64,000 nt of DNA from an uncultured Muribaculaceae bacterium (GCA_947179295.1 CAMXAZ010000006.1:23091-87090), one strand, 5' to 3'; numbered from the stretch's first letter, positions 9,471 to 19,064 are shown. Notes: a model not told the origin generated them from the letters alone. Translations and numbers: made by a program.

Positions 9471-10301
9471 TGATGGTGCGGCTTTTCGGATCTCAAGGCC
9501 GGAAGGGTCATACATAACTCGCGCATGATTCGTCCGGATAATTTTCTGATTAATGCAGATTCCGCTTTTCTTGTCGATGGTTTTCCGGATCACAGTCCCG
9601 TTTCGGAAAATGATGCCGTTTTCTTCAGAAAAGAATTCGTTTTCAGCGCAGATGTGATATGCCGATTCCTGCTCTTTACTGGCTCTGAGCTCGCCTCGAA
9701 GATATTCTCCGTCAGTATATACAAGCATCTGATAGACATTGTCGGTATCATTCCGGAATCTGTAGTCAAGATAATTGTAGACTATACTCGTTCCGGTACC
9801 AAATGGTATTTGCCGCTTGTAATCGGGGAATAAATCAAAGCCGTCATGATGGTGGTGCTCCACAATGGTGAGGTCTGAATGCAATACCATCCAGTGGATA
9901 AGGTTTGTAAACTGGCAGTGTCCGCCTCCTACACCTGTTGACGGTTTATTATTGGAAATTGTAAGCCCGACTTTATACCCGTGTCGGGCTGTGTCAGGAC
10001 CGACGAGATGCCAGAAAGAAAATGTTTCTCCGGGGCGAATCAGGATTCCGTTCACTTTTGGCGCTGAAAGAGCCAGATTTATTGCTTTATTTTCTTGCAA
10101 CTCCAGGTTTGTATTCCCTAATTTTCTTCTAATGAGGGAAGCGTGTTTGTAGATCATGACCGGGAGTTTATCATTGCTCTTTCTCCTTGCAAATCGTTGC
10201 TTGCTCAGAGCATCCTTTATCTTGCGCAGGAAGATGTTCTTCTTGACCGAAATCCGATATGTCAGGGGCGATATCTCACAAAATAGTTTTCGTTTTCCCA
10301 T
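9456..10301 (-). CDS. VanW family protein
   Basis: 281 residues. The core motif LIRPGETFSFWHLVGP, followed by GYKVGLTISN, GVGGGHCQFTNLIHW and the strand FGTGTSIVYNYLDYRFRN, is that of the VanW domain. VanW was named for an accessory gene in the vanB glycopeptide-resistance cluster, but the family is wide and its activity is unknown. No signal peptide is evident; the first 60 residues are basic. No other van genes are nearby, so a resistance role should not be assumed. It converges on the nucleotidase gene with a 15-bp overlap and lies 42 bp from the PHP phosphatase gene. Confidence 0.88.
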   Translation of the reverse strand: MGKRKLFCEISPLTYRISVKKNIFLRKIKDALSKQRFARRKSNDKLPVMIYKHASLIRRKLGNTNLELQENKAINLALSAPKVNGILIRPGETFSFWHLVGPDTARHGYKVGLTISNNKPSTGVGGGHCQFTNLIHWMVLHSDLTIVEHHHHDGFDLFPDYKRQIPFGTGTSIVYNYLDYRFRNDTDNVYQMLVYTDGEYLRGELRASKEQESAYHICAENEFFSEENGIIFRNGTVIRKTIDKKSGICINQKIIRTNHARVMYDPSGLEIRKAAPSLIRE

Positions 10302-10343
10302 GAAGCATTAGAGAGTGAGTAAGGTCCTTTGTTGTTTTGCCGG

Positions 10344-11186
10344 TTATGAATCGATAATCTGGAATGCAGCTTCTCGTCCGGCACTGATTCGCTCAGGATA
10401 GTGGGCATCACTGTTGACTGCAACCGGTATTCCGGCGGAGATGAGTTTTCGTATTGTGTCAGACGATGGGAATAATCGTGGGGCGTATGCGGCAATTTGG
10501 TTTGGAGTAGCTCCGACCGGAGCTTCCCATGCTTTGGTATTCACTTCTGCTATAATCCCCTTGGCTGCAATGGCATCGATAACATTGTCGAGATGTTTTT
10601 GATACCAGCCTTCCAACTCTATGCCGGGTTTGAAATGTGAAGCATTGAAGCCGATCTTGTCAAAATGCCCGATAATGTCGAAGCCTCCGGCTTCTATCAT
10701 CTCAAGAGTGCGTTCATAGAATTTGTCGACTACATAACGGATATCATTGTCAAAATACTTGCTTATCTTTTCAATGAAATTTTCCGGACGTCCGTCGACA
10801 TCAATCATCGTTCCTCCGTCGGGTACAGGTATGAAGTGGATCGAACTAAGCTTGTAGTCAAGAGGCAGCGAGGAAAAATAGTCATGTGAAGCACCCCATG
10901 CATCACCGAGATAATCAATTTCCATGGAAATATACAGATTGATTCTGTCGCTATATTCAGCCTTAAGCCGATTGAACTCGGCGATATAAGCATCGACCTG
11001 CGATTGTTCCATGTTGCATGGCGAATGGAATGGGATGGGGGAGTGAGGGGTGAAACCATAGTGCTTGTATCCGGCTTTCACAGCCGCATCTGCGAAGCGC
11101 GCCATATCGGCGCGCCCATCGCAGAATTGAGTGTGTGAATGCAGGTTATAAGCTCTCGTTGATGATATGATATCCTTAACGGTCAT
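10344..11186 (-). CDS. Histidinol-phosphatase-like PHP domain hydrolase
   Basis: 280 residues. PHP-domain metal ligands are visible: NLHSHTQFCDG (motif I, residues 14-24), a GFTPHSPIPF motif, an SMEIDYLGD metal site, GHFDKIGF and NSDAHYPE near the C-terminus. Length and motif order match the HisJ/HisK type, which removes phosphate from L-histidinol phosphate in histidine synthesis. No his genes are in the window, so the substrate rests on the family alone. Same strand as the vanW-like gene downstream and floA upstream. Confidence 0.88.
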   Translation of the reverse strand: MTVKDIISSTRAYNLHSHTQFCDGRADMARFADAAVKAGYKHYGFTPHSPIPFHSPCNMEQSQVDAYIAEFNRLKAEYSDRINLYISMEIDYLGDAWGASHDYFSSLPLDYKLSSIHFIPVPDGGTMIDVDGRPENFIEKISKYFDNDIRYVVDKFYERTLEMIEAGGFDIIGHFDKIGFNASHFKPGIELEGWYQKHLDNVIDAIAAKGIIAEVNTKAWEAPVGATPNQIAAYAPRLFPSSDTIRKLISAGIPVAVNSDAHYPERISAGREAAFQIIDS

Positions 11187-11247
11187 ATAGGCTATAATAT
11201 GGTAGGCTTCTCGAAAATGGGCATTGGCGATGCTCCATAGATCGTTT

Positions 11248-12216
11248 TTACTTGGTTGTAGGGGGATTGGCTATATTTTGGCGCATGTTTGTGTCTGATT
11301 CAATATTTTTCATGCGGTAATAGTCCATGATGCCAAGATTCCCTGAAAGAAATGCTTGAGCCATTGCGCGTGGCAGCTCGGCTTCAGCCTCGATAACCTT
11401 CGCGCGGGCTTCCTGAGCTTTTGCACGCATTTCCTGCTCAAGTGCTATCGCCATAGCACGGCGTTCCTCGGCTTTGGCCTGTGCGATGCTTTTGTCGGCC
11501 TGAGCCTGATCTATCTGGAGGGCTGCTCCGATGTTTTTACCTATGTCTATGTCAGCTATGTCAATAGAGAGAATCTCAAAAGCAGTACCGGAGTCAAGAC
11601 CCTTGCGCAATACGAGTTTGGAAATGTTGTCGGGGTTTTCAAGTACTTGCTTGTGACTTTCAGATGAACCAATGGAAGATACAATGCCTTCGCCTACGCG
11701 GGCGAGTACGGTGTCTTCGCCTGCTCCGCCTACAAGCTGCCGGATATTGGCGCGCACTGTCACACGGGCGATGGCTATGAGCTGAATGCCGTCTTTGGCC
11801 ACGGCTGTCACATGAGGAGTTTCAATGACTTTCGGGTTCACGGACATCTGTACTGCCTGAAACACGTCTCGGCCGGCAAGATCTATGGCAGTCGCCATTT
11901 TGAAGCCAAGATCAATATTTGCTTTTGAAGCCGACACCAAGGCATGAACTACTTTCTCTACATTGCCTCCTGCAAGATAGTGGGCTTCAAGATCATCCCT
12001 TGAAACGTCGTTAAGGCCAGCCTTGTGGGCTTCGATCAAGGCACGGACTATGACTGATGCAGGTACTTTTCGAATGCGCATCAGGAAAAGCTGCATCAGT
12101 GATATTCTTACACCGCTGACACGGGCAGATATCCATAGGAAGAATGGAACATAATAGAAGAAAATGCAGATAATGATCACCAATGCGATCAGAATCAAAA
12201 TCAAGGTTACTTCCAT
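11248..12216 (-). CDS. floA: Flotillin-like protein FloA
   Basis: 322 residues. An N-terminal membrane hairpin (about residues 2-30, with [23 protein letters not shown]) anchors the protein to the inner face of the membrane. The SPFH-like domain follows ([21 protein letters not shown]), then a long Ala/Glu-rich coiled coil ([20 protein letters not shown]). Length and sequence match FloA (YqfA), which forms membrane microdomains in Bacillus. The NfeD-type protease partner that often precedes floA is not next to it here. The 101-bp gap before it (12217-12317) shows nothing specific. Confidence 0.93.
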   Translation of the reverse strand: MEVTLILILIALVIIICIFFYYVPFFLWISARVSGVRISLMQLFLMRIRKVPASVIVRALIEAHKAGLNDVSRDDLEAHYLAGGNVEKVVHALVSASKANIDLGFKMATAIDLAGRDVFQAVQMSVNPKVIETPHVTAVAKDGIQLIAIARVTVRANIRQLVGGAGEDTVLARVGEGIVSSIGSSESHKQVLENPDNISKLVLRKGLDSGTAFEILSIDIADIDIGKNIGAALQIDQAQADKSIAQAKAEERRAMAIALEQEMRAKAQEARAKVIEAEAELPRAMAQAFLSGNLGIMDYYRMKNIESDTNMRQNIANPPTTK

Positions 12217-12317
12217 AAGCGGTCGTTTTGATTGGTTAGAGTGTGATTTGTTTCAATAGCGGATTCTTTGGCTTGTGCTGACACAATCATTGGAGATGTC
12301 CGTTGCTTGGACTATCT

Positions 12318-13754
12318 TTAGTCCATCACAGCCGTGATAATGCTGTTTTTTATTCTTTTCAGTTCTGCACGGCGGTGATCAAGTCCATTTTCAAGAGTCA
12401 GGATTTCATGTTCGACGCTTCTGTCGCCCGCAGCATATGCCTTTCTGAGTTCGGCGAGATGGGCCACGGCATCATCGTAGGCTCTCTGTTCGTCCAGGTA
12501 CTGTCTCATTGCTTCGCGTGCCATGCCGGATGCAAGGTCTGATACAGACGTGATGATTTTACCGTTCGGTAATGCAAATTCAAACCTGCGGTTGCTGCCT
12601 GACGCTTTTGATGATTCCAGCGAAGCGATTTTGTCTCTGAATTTCGAATAGTCTTTGTCCGGATTCTGAGTCATGCTGATTGACGTGACTTTTGCATAGT
12701 CTGCCAGATTCGGTGTGTCTACCGGATAATTAATGCGGAGATCCTGAGGAATGAAGGTGTAGATTGTAACCGAATCTTTCAGCCCGTTTCGGTCTGTGGC
12801 CCACCATCCGGCACCGGTCTGCTCGTCTACGGCATACATATAGTCATTGTAGGGCGAGTTGTAAGGCATGCCGATATTCGACGGCTGCAGGAATCCATCT
12901 TCATCACGGCGTGAAATGAAGATGTCAAGATCTCCCAATGAATTCTCCCCATCGGCGGCGAAGTATAGGGTTATACCGTCAGCCATCAGGAACGGGTAAC
13001 CTACCCAGCTGCCGTTTGAATTGCCGAAAATGGATTTATAGTCGAACAAAGCCGCTGGGCTGTCCCAGCTTCCATCGGCCAGACGGTAAGATTCAAACAT
13101 TTTTGATTCGCCGTCATTTGCTGATCCATACCAGATCATATCCTCTCCGGATTCCGAAATATATGCAGGAGCCCATAAACCTGAAATAGATTCGGAATCA
13201 AGATACTCTTTCGGGACAATGCTCTCGATTTCAAATTCATCTGCCAGCCGGCCGGCGCTCTTGGCAAGTTTGATGAATTTGAAAAATTGATCAGCCGGAA
13301 CGTTTATGCTGTCTACTATCTGGATTTTTTCCACACGGTCAAGCATACTACGTCCGAGATCTATCCTTGAACGCAGATAGTCAGTCCAGTCAAGAGTCTC
13401 ATCTCCGTTGCCGTAAGAAAATCCCATATCTTTGGCGGCTTCATTTTTTGTTCGTTTGGCCAGATATTTGTCAAGATATTCATCGGCTTTGTCAAAATCA
13501 TACAGGTAGAAGTAACTCTCTGCAATGCCAAGATTACCGGAGTTGCCACCTTTCAGATAGAATGGAATAGCTTCCTGAAAACGGCCGGCGTCTTTCAGCA
13601 GATCTGCTGCTTTCAGATTTGCTGCCTGATTCCTTGGTGCGTCCTTGGCTGCGCTGATAGCCGCCGAAATTTCAGTATTGTCAGCCCCTCGGAGCGGGGC
13701 TGCCGCTCCGAGTAAGGCTGAAAGGATAACTATATTTTTTAATAGTTTAGTCAT
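12318..13754 (-). CDS. Exported TPR plus PD40 (beta-propeller-like) protein
   Basis: 478 residues from the ATG at 13754, chosen because it begins a signal peptide (MTKLLKNIVILSALLGAAAP) and avoids overlap with nfnB; the frame stays open upstream to 13880. After the signal come TPR-like helices (NQAANLKAADLLKDAGRFQEA, about residues 35-90), then WD40-like PD40 repeats (GEDMIWYGSANDGESKMFES, YPFLMADGITLYFAADG, NSLGDLDIFISRRDEDGF), and a C-terminal helical part. This layout recalls OmpA-linked proteins of gliding and surface assembly in Bacteroidota, but no OmpA domain is present. Function unknown. Confidence 0.82.
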   Translation of the reverse strand: MTKLLKNIVILSALLGAAAPLRGADNTEISAAISAAKDAPRNQAANLKAADLLKDAGRFQEAIPFYLKGGNSGNLGIAESYFYLYDFDKADEYLDKYLAKRTKNEAAKDMGFSYGNGDETLDWTDYLRSRIDLGRSMLDRVEKIQIVDSINVPADQFFKFIKLAKSAGRLADEFEIESIVPKEYLDSESISGLWAPAYISESGEDMIWYGSANDGESKMFESYRLADGSWDSPAALFDYKSIFGNSNGSWVGYPFLMADGITLYFAADGENSLGDLDIFISRRDEDGFLQPSNIGMPYNSPYNDYMYAVDEQTGAGWWATDRNGLKDSVTIYTFIPQDLRINYPVDTPNLADYAKVTSISMTQNPDKDYSKFRDKIASLESSKASGSNRRFEFALPNGKIITSVSDLASGMAREAMRQYLDEQRAYDDAVAHLAELRKAYAAGDRSVEHEILTLENGLDHRRAELKRIKNSIITAVMD

Positions 13755-13827
13755 ATGGTCAGTATGTGGAATTCGGTTTGGATGCCCAAATTTAGTAAAA
13801 TTCGGGCAGATACGCAAACCTCTGTCG

Positions 13828-15303
13828 TCAGTCTTGTCCGGACAGGGCCTTATCCATAGCAGCTGCAGCCCGTCGGCCATCGCCCATAGCGAGGATGACT
13901 GTCGCTCCGCCGCGCACTATGTCTCCTCCGGCATAAATGTCGTTCAATGATGACTGCATAGACTCTTCATTGACCACAATTGTGCCTCGACGTGAAATCT
14001 CAAGTTCAGGGATCGCATGGGGGATGAGCGGGTTGGGGGAGACTCCAACGCTGACAATCACGAGGTCTACTTCTATTTCGTCGATGGCTCCTTCTATAGG
14101 CACCGGTGACCGTCGGCCTGATGCGTCAGGCTCGCCAAGTTCCATGCGCTGCACCCTCATAGCCCGTACGCGGCCTTTGTCGTCAGAGAGATATTCCACC
14201 GGGTTGCATAGGGTGATGAATTCCACTCCCTCTTCCTGAGCATGGTGTACTTCTTCAACGCGGGCCGGCATTTCTTCAAGGCTTCGGCGATAGACAATCA
14301 TTGCTTTCTCAGACCCTTGACGGAGGGCTGTGCGCACCGAATCCATTGCCGTGTTGCCGCCGCCGACCACGGCAACCCGATTGCCTTTCAGCACCGGAGT
14401 GTCTTCGCCGGGACGTCCGGCACCCATGAGGTTGATACGTGTAAGATATTCATTTGATGACATGATGCCGATAAGGTTCTCTCCTGGGATACCCATAAAT
14501 CTGGGGAGTCCGGCTCCTGATGCCACAAAAATCCCATCGAACCCTAATTCATGGAGTTGGTTGTAAGAGATAGTCTTTCCGATCACACAGTCTTTGACAA
14601 ACTCTACTCCTTCAGCGCGGAGAGCATCAATCTCGGCTTCGACAACTGAATTCGGCAGGCGGAATTCAGGAATGCCATATTTCAAAACGCCGCCAATTTC
14701 ATGAAGCGCTTCATATACGGTGACTTCATAGCCCTTTTTGATCATGTCACCGGCAAATGACAGGCCGGCAGGTCCGGAACCGACCACTGCTATTTTCCGT
14801 CCGTTTTTTACGACTGATGAATCGCCGCTCGGCTCTATGCCGTTTGCCTTGTTGTTCATGCGTTCGAAATCAGCAGCAAAGCGTTCAAGATAGCCGATGG
14901 CCACAGGTTCCTTCTTCATCTTATTATATATGCAGCGTGATTCGCACTGCTTTTCCTGCGGGCAGACTCGTCCGCAGACCGCAGGCAGGGCGCTGGTCTG
15001 TTTCAGAACCGCTGCGGCAGTCAGAAACTCTCCACGTTCGATATTCTTGATAAACGACGGTATATTGATAGACACCGGGCATCCGTGGATACACTGCGGA
15101 TCGGGGCAGTCAAGGCATCTTGTGGCCTCGATAATCGCCTGTTCGGCTGAAAGGCCTTGATTTACTTCATGGTTGCACGTGATGCGATAAGCAGCGTTCA
15201 GCTGAGGCATTATGGTGCGAGGTATTGACGAACGCTGTTTTGCGCCTAATGAATTGCGCAGTTCTTCACGCCACTTTGCATCGCGGCTTGTATTCTGATC
15301 CAT
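13828..15303 (-). CDS. nfnB: NfnB/GltD-type NADPH flavoprotein with Fe-S clusters
   Basis: 491 residues. N-terminal [4Fe-4S] binding region: RCLDCPDPQCIHGCPV (about residues 60-75) and CGRVCPQEKQCESRC. Then a first dinucleotide site (VVGSGPAGLSFAGDM) for FAD and a second (VVGGGNTAMDSVRTA) for NAD(P)H, and the closing AGGDIVRGGATVILAMGDG motif. Alone it would be called the small subunit of glutamate synthase (gltA/gltD), but no large subunit is near. The gene directly upstream codes for the NfnA-like partner, so the pair is best read as an electron-bifurcating NADH-dependent ferredoxin:NADP oxidoreductase in the cytoplasm. Confidence 0.9.
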   Translation of the reverse strand: MDQNTSRDAKWREELRNSLGAKQRSSIPRTIMPQLNAAYRITCNHEVNQGLSAEQAIIEATRCLDCPDPQCIHGCPVSINIPSFIKNIERGEFLTAAAVLKQTSALPAVCGRVCPQEKQCESRCIYNKMKKEPVAIGYLERFAADFERMNNKANGIEPSGDSSVVKNGRKIAVVGSGPAGLSFAGDMIKKGYEVTVYEALHEIGGVLKYGIPEFRLPNSVVEAEIDALRAEGVEFVKDCVIGKTISYNQLHELGFDGIFVASGAGLPRFMGIPGENLIGIMSSNEYLTRINLMGAGRPGEDTPVLKGNRVAVVGGGNTAMDSVRTALRQGSEKAMIVYRRSLEEMPARVEEVHHAQEEGVEFITLCNPVEYLSDDKGRVRAMRVQRMELGEPDASGRRSPVPIEGAIDEIEVDLVIVSVGVSPNPLIPHAIPELEISRRGTIVVNEESMQSSLNDIYAGGDIVRGGATVILAMGDGRRAAAAMDKALSGQD

Positions 15304-15376
15304 TTCTGAATAAGGATATTGAGGTTAATATAAGAGGCTGGATTATAGTTGTTGCACAGATGAGATATTCTGAAAA

Positions 15377-16165
15377 TCAGTTATATGCTCTCAGGCGCAT
15401 CATCATTTCATCGAAGTCGACTTTGTGCGCGTCGAATTCAGGCCCATCAATGCATACGAATTTAGTTTTGCCGTCAACAGTCACTCGGCAGGCACCACAC
15501 ATTCCTGTGCCGTCAACCATGATGGTGTTGAGTGAGACCATAGTCGGTATTTCGTACTTGCGGGTGGTCAAAGCGACGAATTTCATCATCACGGCAGGGC
15601 CGATTGCTACTACCTGATCAACTTTTTCTCGTGCTATCACGTCTTCAAGACCGGCGGTTACAAGGCCTTTCTGTCCTTTTGAACCGTCATCGGTCATTAT
15701 GATAACCTCATCGCTATACTCAGCAACTTCCTTTTCAAGTATTATCAGTTCTGAAGTCCTTGCTGCCAGTATTGACACTACACGATTGCCGGCTTCTTTC
15801 ATCGCTTTTACAATCGGGAGCAGCGGCGCAACGCCAACTCCGCCTCCGCAGCAAACCACGGTTCCGACTTTCTCTATATGTGTGGCTTGCCCAAGTGGCC
15901 CGACAACGTCTGTCAAGCACTCTCCGGGTTCAAGGGCACAGATCTTGCGAGTGCTTTCTCCGACGGCTTGCACAACCAGTGTGATTGAGCCTTTCTTGAG
16001 ATTAGCATCAGCGATGGTAAGAGGAATGCGCTCGCCACCGTTCCCGGTGCGAACAATTACGAAGTGTCCCGGACGGCGGGAACGGGCTATCAGAGGTGCC
16101 TCCACTTCAAGTTTGACTACATTTTCGGAAAAATGCTCTTTCTCAATAATTTTGTACGTTGACAT
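15377..16165 (-). CDS. nfnA: NfnA/SudB-like ferredoxin-NAD(P) reductase subunit
   Basis: 262 residues from the ATG at 16165; the frame is open to 16228 but the family starts at MSTYKIIEKEHFSEN. The FAD-binding barrel has RRPGHFVIVRTGNGGERIPL; the NAD-binding part has VVCCGGGVGVAPLLPIVKAM. Near the C-terminus MVDGTGMCGACRVTVDGK, then FVCIDGPEFD, supplies the four cysteine/aspartate ligands of the [2Fe-2S] cluster found in NfnA and in PyrK-like subunits. It lies 73 bp before nfnB in the same direction. The complex moves electrons between NADH, NADPH and ferredoxin in anaerobes. Confidence 0.88.
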   Translation of the reverse strand: MSTYKIIEKEHFSENVVKLEVEAPLIARSRRPGHFVIVRTGNGGERIPLTIADANLKKGSITLVVQAVGESTRKICALEPGECLTDVVGPLGQATHIEKVGTVVCCGGGVGVAPLLPIVKAMKEAGNRVVSILAARTSELIILEKEVAEYSDEVIIMTDDGSKGQKGLVTAGLEDVIAREKVDQVVAIGPAVMMKFVALTTRKYEIPTMVSLNTIMVDGTGMCGACRVTVDGKTKFVCIDGPEFDAHKVDFDEMMMRLRAYN

Positions 16166-16200
16166 AGAGAATATTGTTGGAGTGATTGGTTTAGAGGTCG

Positions 16201-16743
16201 TTATTCCAGATAGACAATATTGCGGCATTGCCGGATGGTCTGATCCATAGATTTTAATTTCTCAAGGCGTTCTGTCCAGTTGCCGAATCTGTCATACTTC
16301 AGATACGTGTATGTTCTGACCTCATCGACACCGTTCATGTTATAGCATTGCTCCGTCAGGCGCCCGGTGGAATCGTAGGTATAAGTCTGGACCCATTGCT
16401 CGTCACCTGATACGGCCTCGGCTCTGACAACCCGGCCGGATTTATCATAAAACAACCGCATCTTTATTGTGGCGTATGTATCTTCATCATCTTCAGTAGC
16501 CTCAATGAGTGTGATTGATGATATTCGTCCGGCTGAATCGCGTTCGCAGTCCACCTCTTCACCATCAATTTCGATAAGGGAACCATCGGAATCAAAGGTG
16601 TGCTCGTTTTGCCATTCAAGGCCGGCATCATCCATGACAACGCATAGCGAATCAACCGGTCCGGCCAGGCAAAACATAGGGAGATCGTTGGCCTTGCAGA
16701 TAAGGCTCACAAAAAGCAACAATACGAAACTAACAGACTTCAT
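16201..16743 (-). CDS. Small exported protein with YD/RHS-like repeats
   Basis: 180 residues. A signal peptide (MKSVSFVLLLFVSLICKA) precedes a run of short repeats with a D-x-x-G-R/N core: FDSDGSLIEI, DSAGRISSI, YDKSGRVVRAE, YDSTGRLTEQ, YDRFGNWTER. These are the building blocks of YD-repeat proteins, here in a mini form with about five copies. Ends near VYLE. Function unknown; it may be a cell-surface or periplasmic beta-sheet protein. On the minus strand a TAATTTTG -7 box lies at 16790-16783, without a clear -33 box. Confidence 0.75.
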   Translation of the reverse strand: MKSVSFVLLLFVSLICKANDLPMFCLAGPVDSLCVVMDDAGLEWQNEHTFDSDGSLIEIDGEEVDCERDSAGRISSITLIEATEDDEDTYATIKMRLFYDKSGRVVRAEAVSGDEQWVQTYTYDSTGRLTEQCYNMNGVDEVRTYTYLKYDRFGNWTERLEKLKSMDQTIRQCRNIVYLE

Positions 16744-16828
16744 TATAGATTCTGATGACCATTCTTATTTTTTCTTAGAAAACAAAATTAGTATTTATAT
16801 CTCAATTAAACGCTAAAAAATACTAATT

Positions 16829-16861
16829 TTTGAATTGCCAGATGAACTTTTCGTAATTTTG
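16829..16861 (+). promoter_or_regulatory. Bacteroides-type promoter of the MATE gene
   Basis: TTTG at 16829-16832 and TAATTTTG at 16854-16861, separated by 21 nt, match the -33/-7 boxes of the primary sigma factor of Bacteroidota. The start point would be about 16868, which leaves a very short leader before the ATG at 16875 and may favour the second ATG at 16881. Confidence 0.65.
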
Positions 16862-16874
16862 TAATAGAAACACT

Positions 16875-18260
16875 ATGAAAATGTCTGGTAACGACGCATC
16901 AAAATTAAGAGAACTCAGTGAGTCGCCGGTAGGAAGACTGCTGTGGCGTTATAGCCTCCCTGCTGTGGTTGGCATGTTGGTTATGTCTCTTTATAACATA
17001 ATTGACCGCATATTTATAGGGCAGGGTGTAGGACCGGAAGCTATCGCCGGTCTGGCTATAACTTTTCCGGTCATGAATCTGTCAGCCGCTCTGGGAGTTC
17101 TGATAGGAGCCGGCGGATCGGCGCGACTGTCCATACTGCTTGGCGCTAAAAATTTCGATGATGCAAGACGCACATTGTGTAGCTCTTTAGTGCTTCTGAT
17201 GGCAATTGTGTGCTGCTATCTGTGTTGTTTCGCCATATTTATTGATGAAATACTCATTGCGTTCGGAGCGAGTGAAGCCACATTGCCTTATGCCCGTGAG
17301 TTTATGCTGTACATCCTACCGGGGATGTTTATGACCAACTTTGCTTTCACATTCAATAATTTTATGAGAGCATCGGGCTATCCGGTCAAAGCCATGCTGA
17401 CAATGCTGATCGGAGCCGGTTGCAATCTGGCGCTTGCTCCTGTTTTTATATTCTATTTGAAACTGGGCATTAAAGGTGCCGCTATCGCTACGGATATCTC
17501 CATGATGATCTCGGCCTTCTTTGTCCTGTCTCATTTTTTCTCGAAGAAAAGCACATTGCACTTTTCCGGATGCCGTGAAATGTATAGGCTGAAGGCTAAA
17601 ATAGTACTGCCGGTGCTATCCATCGGGGCTGCGCCGTCAGTAGTCAATGCCGCAGCTTGTTTTATAAATGTAATTATAAACAAAAGTCTTTATCTTCATG
17701 GTGGAGATATGGCAGTGGCAGCCGCAGGCATATTTACTTCTTATACATCGATGATGACAATGGTCGTTGTTGGTATATGCCAGGGGATGCAGCCTATAAT
17801 AGGCTATAACTATGGAGCCGGGCGGCTTGATCGCCTGCGCCGGACATTCTGGCTTGCCGTAGGGGTGTCGACTGTCATTGTGACTACCGGCCAGACAATC
17901 GGGCTGTTGTTTCCGGAATATATAGGCCGGGCGTTTTCAAATGATCCGGCTTTGATCAGAGAGACGACGCGCTGTCTGCATATCTCATTACTGGCGTTTA
18001 CGGTTGTCGGATTTCAGGTCGTATCCACCACGCTTTTCCAGTCTATAGGCAAAGCAAAATCTTCTATATTCCTTTCTCTGACGAGGCAGGTACTCTTTCT
18101 GATACCTCTTTTGCTGCTACTTCCGCCACGTATGGGACTTGATGGTGTCTGGACTGCATTCCCGCTGTCAGACCTCGTCGCTACTATGGTGACAGCCGTG
18201 ATGGTCTACTATCAGCTGGCGCAGTTCCGGAAATCTGCGGTGGCTAATGCCGGTTGCTGA
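16875..18260 (+). CDS. MATE family efflux transporter
   Basis: 461 residues with about twelve membrane segments, the normal size for MATE (NorM/DinF-like) pumps. Seen: PVGRLLWRYSLPAVVGMLVM at the N-terminus, IIDRIFIGQGVGPEAIAGLA in the first hairpin, and the repeat signature in the second half (GICQGMQPIIGYNYGAGR). It exports cationic drugs or metabolites by Na+ or H+ antiport. A promoter fits directly upstream and a strong hairpin terminator follows at 18304-18350, so it is probably a single-gene transcript. Confidence 0.94.
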   Translation: MKMSGNDASKLRELSESPVGRLLWRYSLPAVVGMLVMSLYNIIDRIFIGQGVGPEAIAGLAITFPVMNLSAALGVLIGAGGSARLSILLGAKNFDDARRTLCSSLVLLMAIVCCYLCCFAIFIDEILIAFGASEATLPYAREFMLYILPGMFMTNFAFTFNNFMRASGYPVKAMLTMLIGAGCNLALAPVFIFYLKLGIKGAAIATDISMMISAFFVLSHFFSKKSTLHFSGCREMYRLKAKIVLPVLSIGAAPSVVNAAACFINVIINKSLYLHGGDMAVAAAGIFTSYTSMMTMVVVGICQGMQPIIGYNYGAGRLDRLRRTFWLAVGVSTVIVTTGQTIGLLFPEYIGRAFSNDPALIRETTRCLHISLLAFTVVGFQVVSTTLFQSIGKAKSSIFLSLTRQVLFLIPLLLLLPPRMGLDGVWTAFPLSDLVATMVTAVMVYYQLAQFRKSAVANAGC

Positions 18261-18303
18261 CCGGTAGAGCAGTAAAAAATCGGACACATAAGACAAATCA
18301 ACA

Positions 18304-18350
18304 AAAACAAGCTCTAACCGTTGTATAAATAACAATGTAGAGCTTGTTTT
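18304..18350 (+). terminator. Intrinsic terminator after the MATE gene
   Basis: A 13-bp stem (AAAACAAGCTCTA with TAGAGCTTGTTTT) whose loop holds a further TTGT/ACAA pairing; the right arm ends in TTTT. It stops only 3 nt before the ATG of the next gene (18354), so it also forms the 5' boundary of that gene. Confidence 0.8.
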
Positions 18351-18353
18351 CAT

Positions 18354-19064
18354 ATGAATGTTTCAACTACGGATTTAAAGATCAGAGGCCGGATAATGAA
18401 AGGGATGCACCTCGGTGTCGTGGTGCTGTCTCTGCTGCTTATCACTCTCATTACGCTTGATACTCTGCGCAATGTCTCCTTTCTTGCCGATACTACCTAT
18501 CTGAAAGTTCAGTTTTGGTGCTGCCTGTTCTTTATGGCCGATGTGTTTGTCGAGATGCTTTTTTCGGTTAAGAAGCGCAGATATCTGATAAACCATCTGT
18601 TCTTTTTACTTGTATCGGTGCCATATCTGAACATATTGCATTATTTTGATATACCGCTTGACAATCATGCCGAATATCTGCTGAAGTTTGTGCCGATGAT
18701 CCGTGCAGCTTACGTGTTCACTATAGTTACCGGCGCAACGACCTCGTCAAAGTGGGTTAAGAACATGCTTGCCACTTATCTGATAGTGCTGATAGTTGGT
18801 GTCTACTTTTGCTCACTCACATTTTTTGTTGCGGAGAATGGCATCAATCCTGATGTTACAGACTATTGGTCATCGCTTTTATGGTCAATCATGAGTCTGA
18901 CAACGGCCGGATGCTCCATTCATGCGATGACTGCAACCGGGAGAGTTCTTGGAGTTGTGTTATCGGCAGTAGGACTTATATTCTTCCCGATTTTCACTGT
19001 ATTCCTGACTAATAGCTATACAACTGAGCAAGATGCCGGAGGAACACCCTCTGATAAGCAATGA
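18354..19064 (+). CDS. Ion-channel-like membrane protein with altered selectivity filter
   Basis: 236 residues. Hydrophobic segments at about 20-38, 52-68, 80-98, 140-160 and 198-220. Between the last two lies a pore-helix-like stretch, DYWSSLLWSIMSLTTAGCSI, at the place where voltage-gated-like K+ channels have WxxxxTMTTVGYGD. The Gly-Tyr-Gly of the K+ filter is replaced by AGCS. The closing segment (LGVVLSAVGLIFFPIFTVFLTN) resembles the pore-lining helix. So it looks like a member of the ion-channel superfamily with non-canonical or no K+ selectivity. Alternative start at 18396 (MKGMHLGVVV). Confidence 0.7.
   Translation: MNVSTTDLKIRGRIMKGMHLGVVVLSLLLITLITLDTLRNVSFLADTTYLKVQFWCCLFFMADVFVEMLFSVKKRRYLINHLFFLLVSVPYLNILHYFDIPLDNHAEYLLKFVPMIRAAYVFTIVTGATTSSKWVKNMLATYLIVLIVGVYFCSLTFFVAENGINPDVTDYWSSLLWSIMSLTTAGCSIHAMTATGRVLGVVLSAVGLIFFPIFTVFLTNSYTTEQDAGGTPSDKQ

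Noticed and set aside
9456..10301. Glycopeptide resistance cluster around the vanW-like gene
   Set aside because: No vanA/B-type ligase, vanH or vanX genes nearby, and the family is common outside resistance clusters.
12318..13880. Longer 520-residue form of the TPR/PD40 protein
   Set aside because: The first 42 codons overlap nfnB and lack sense; the ATG at 13754 begins a signal peptide.
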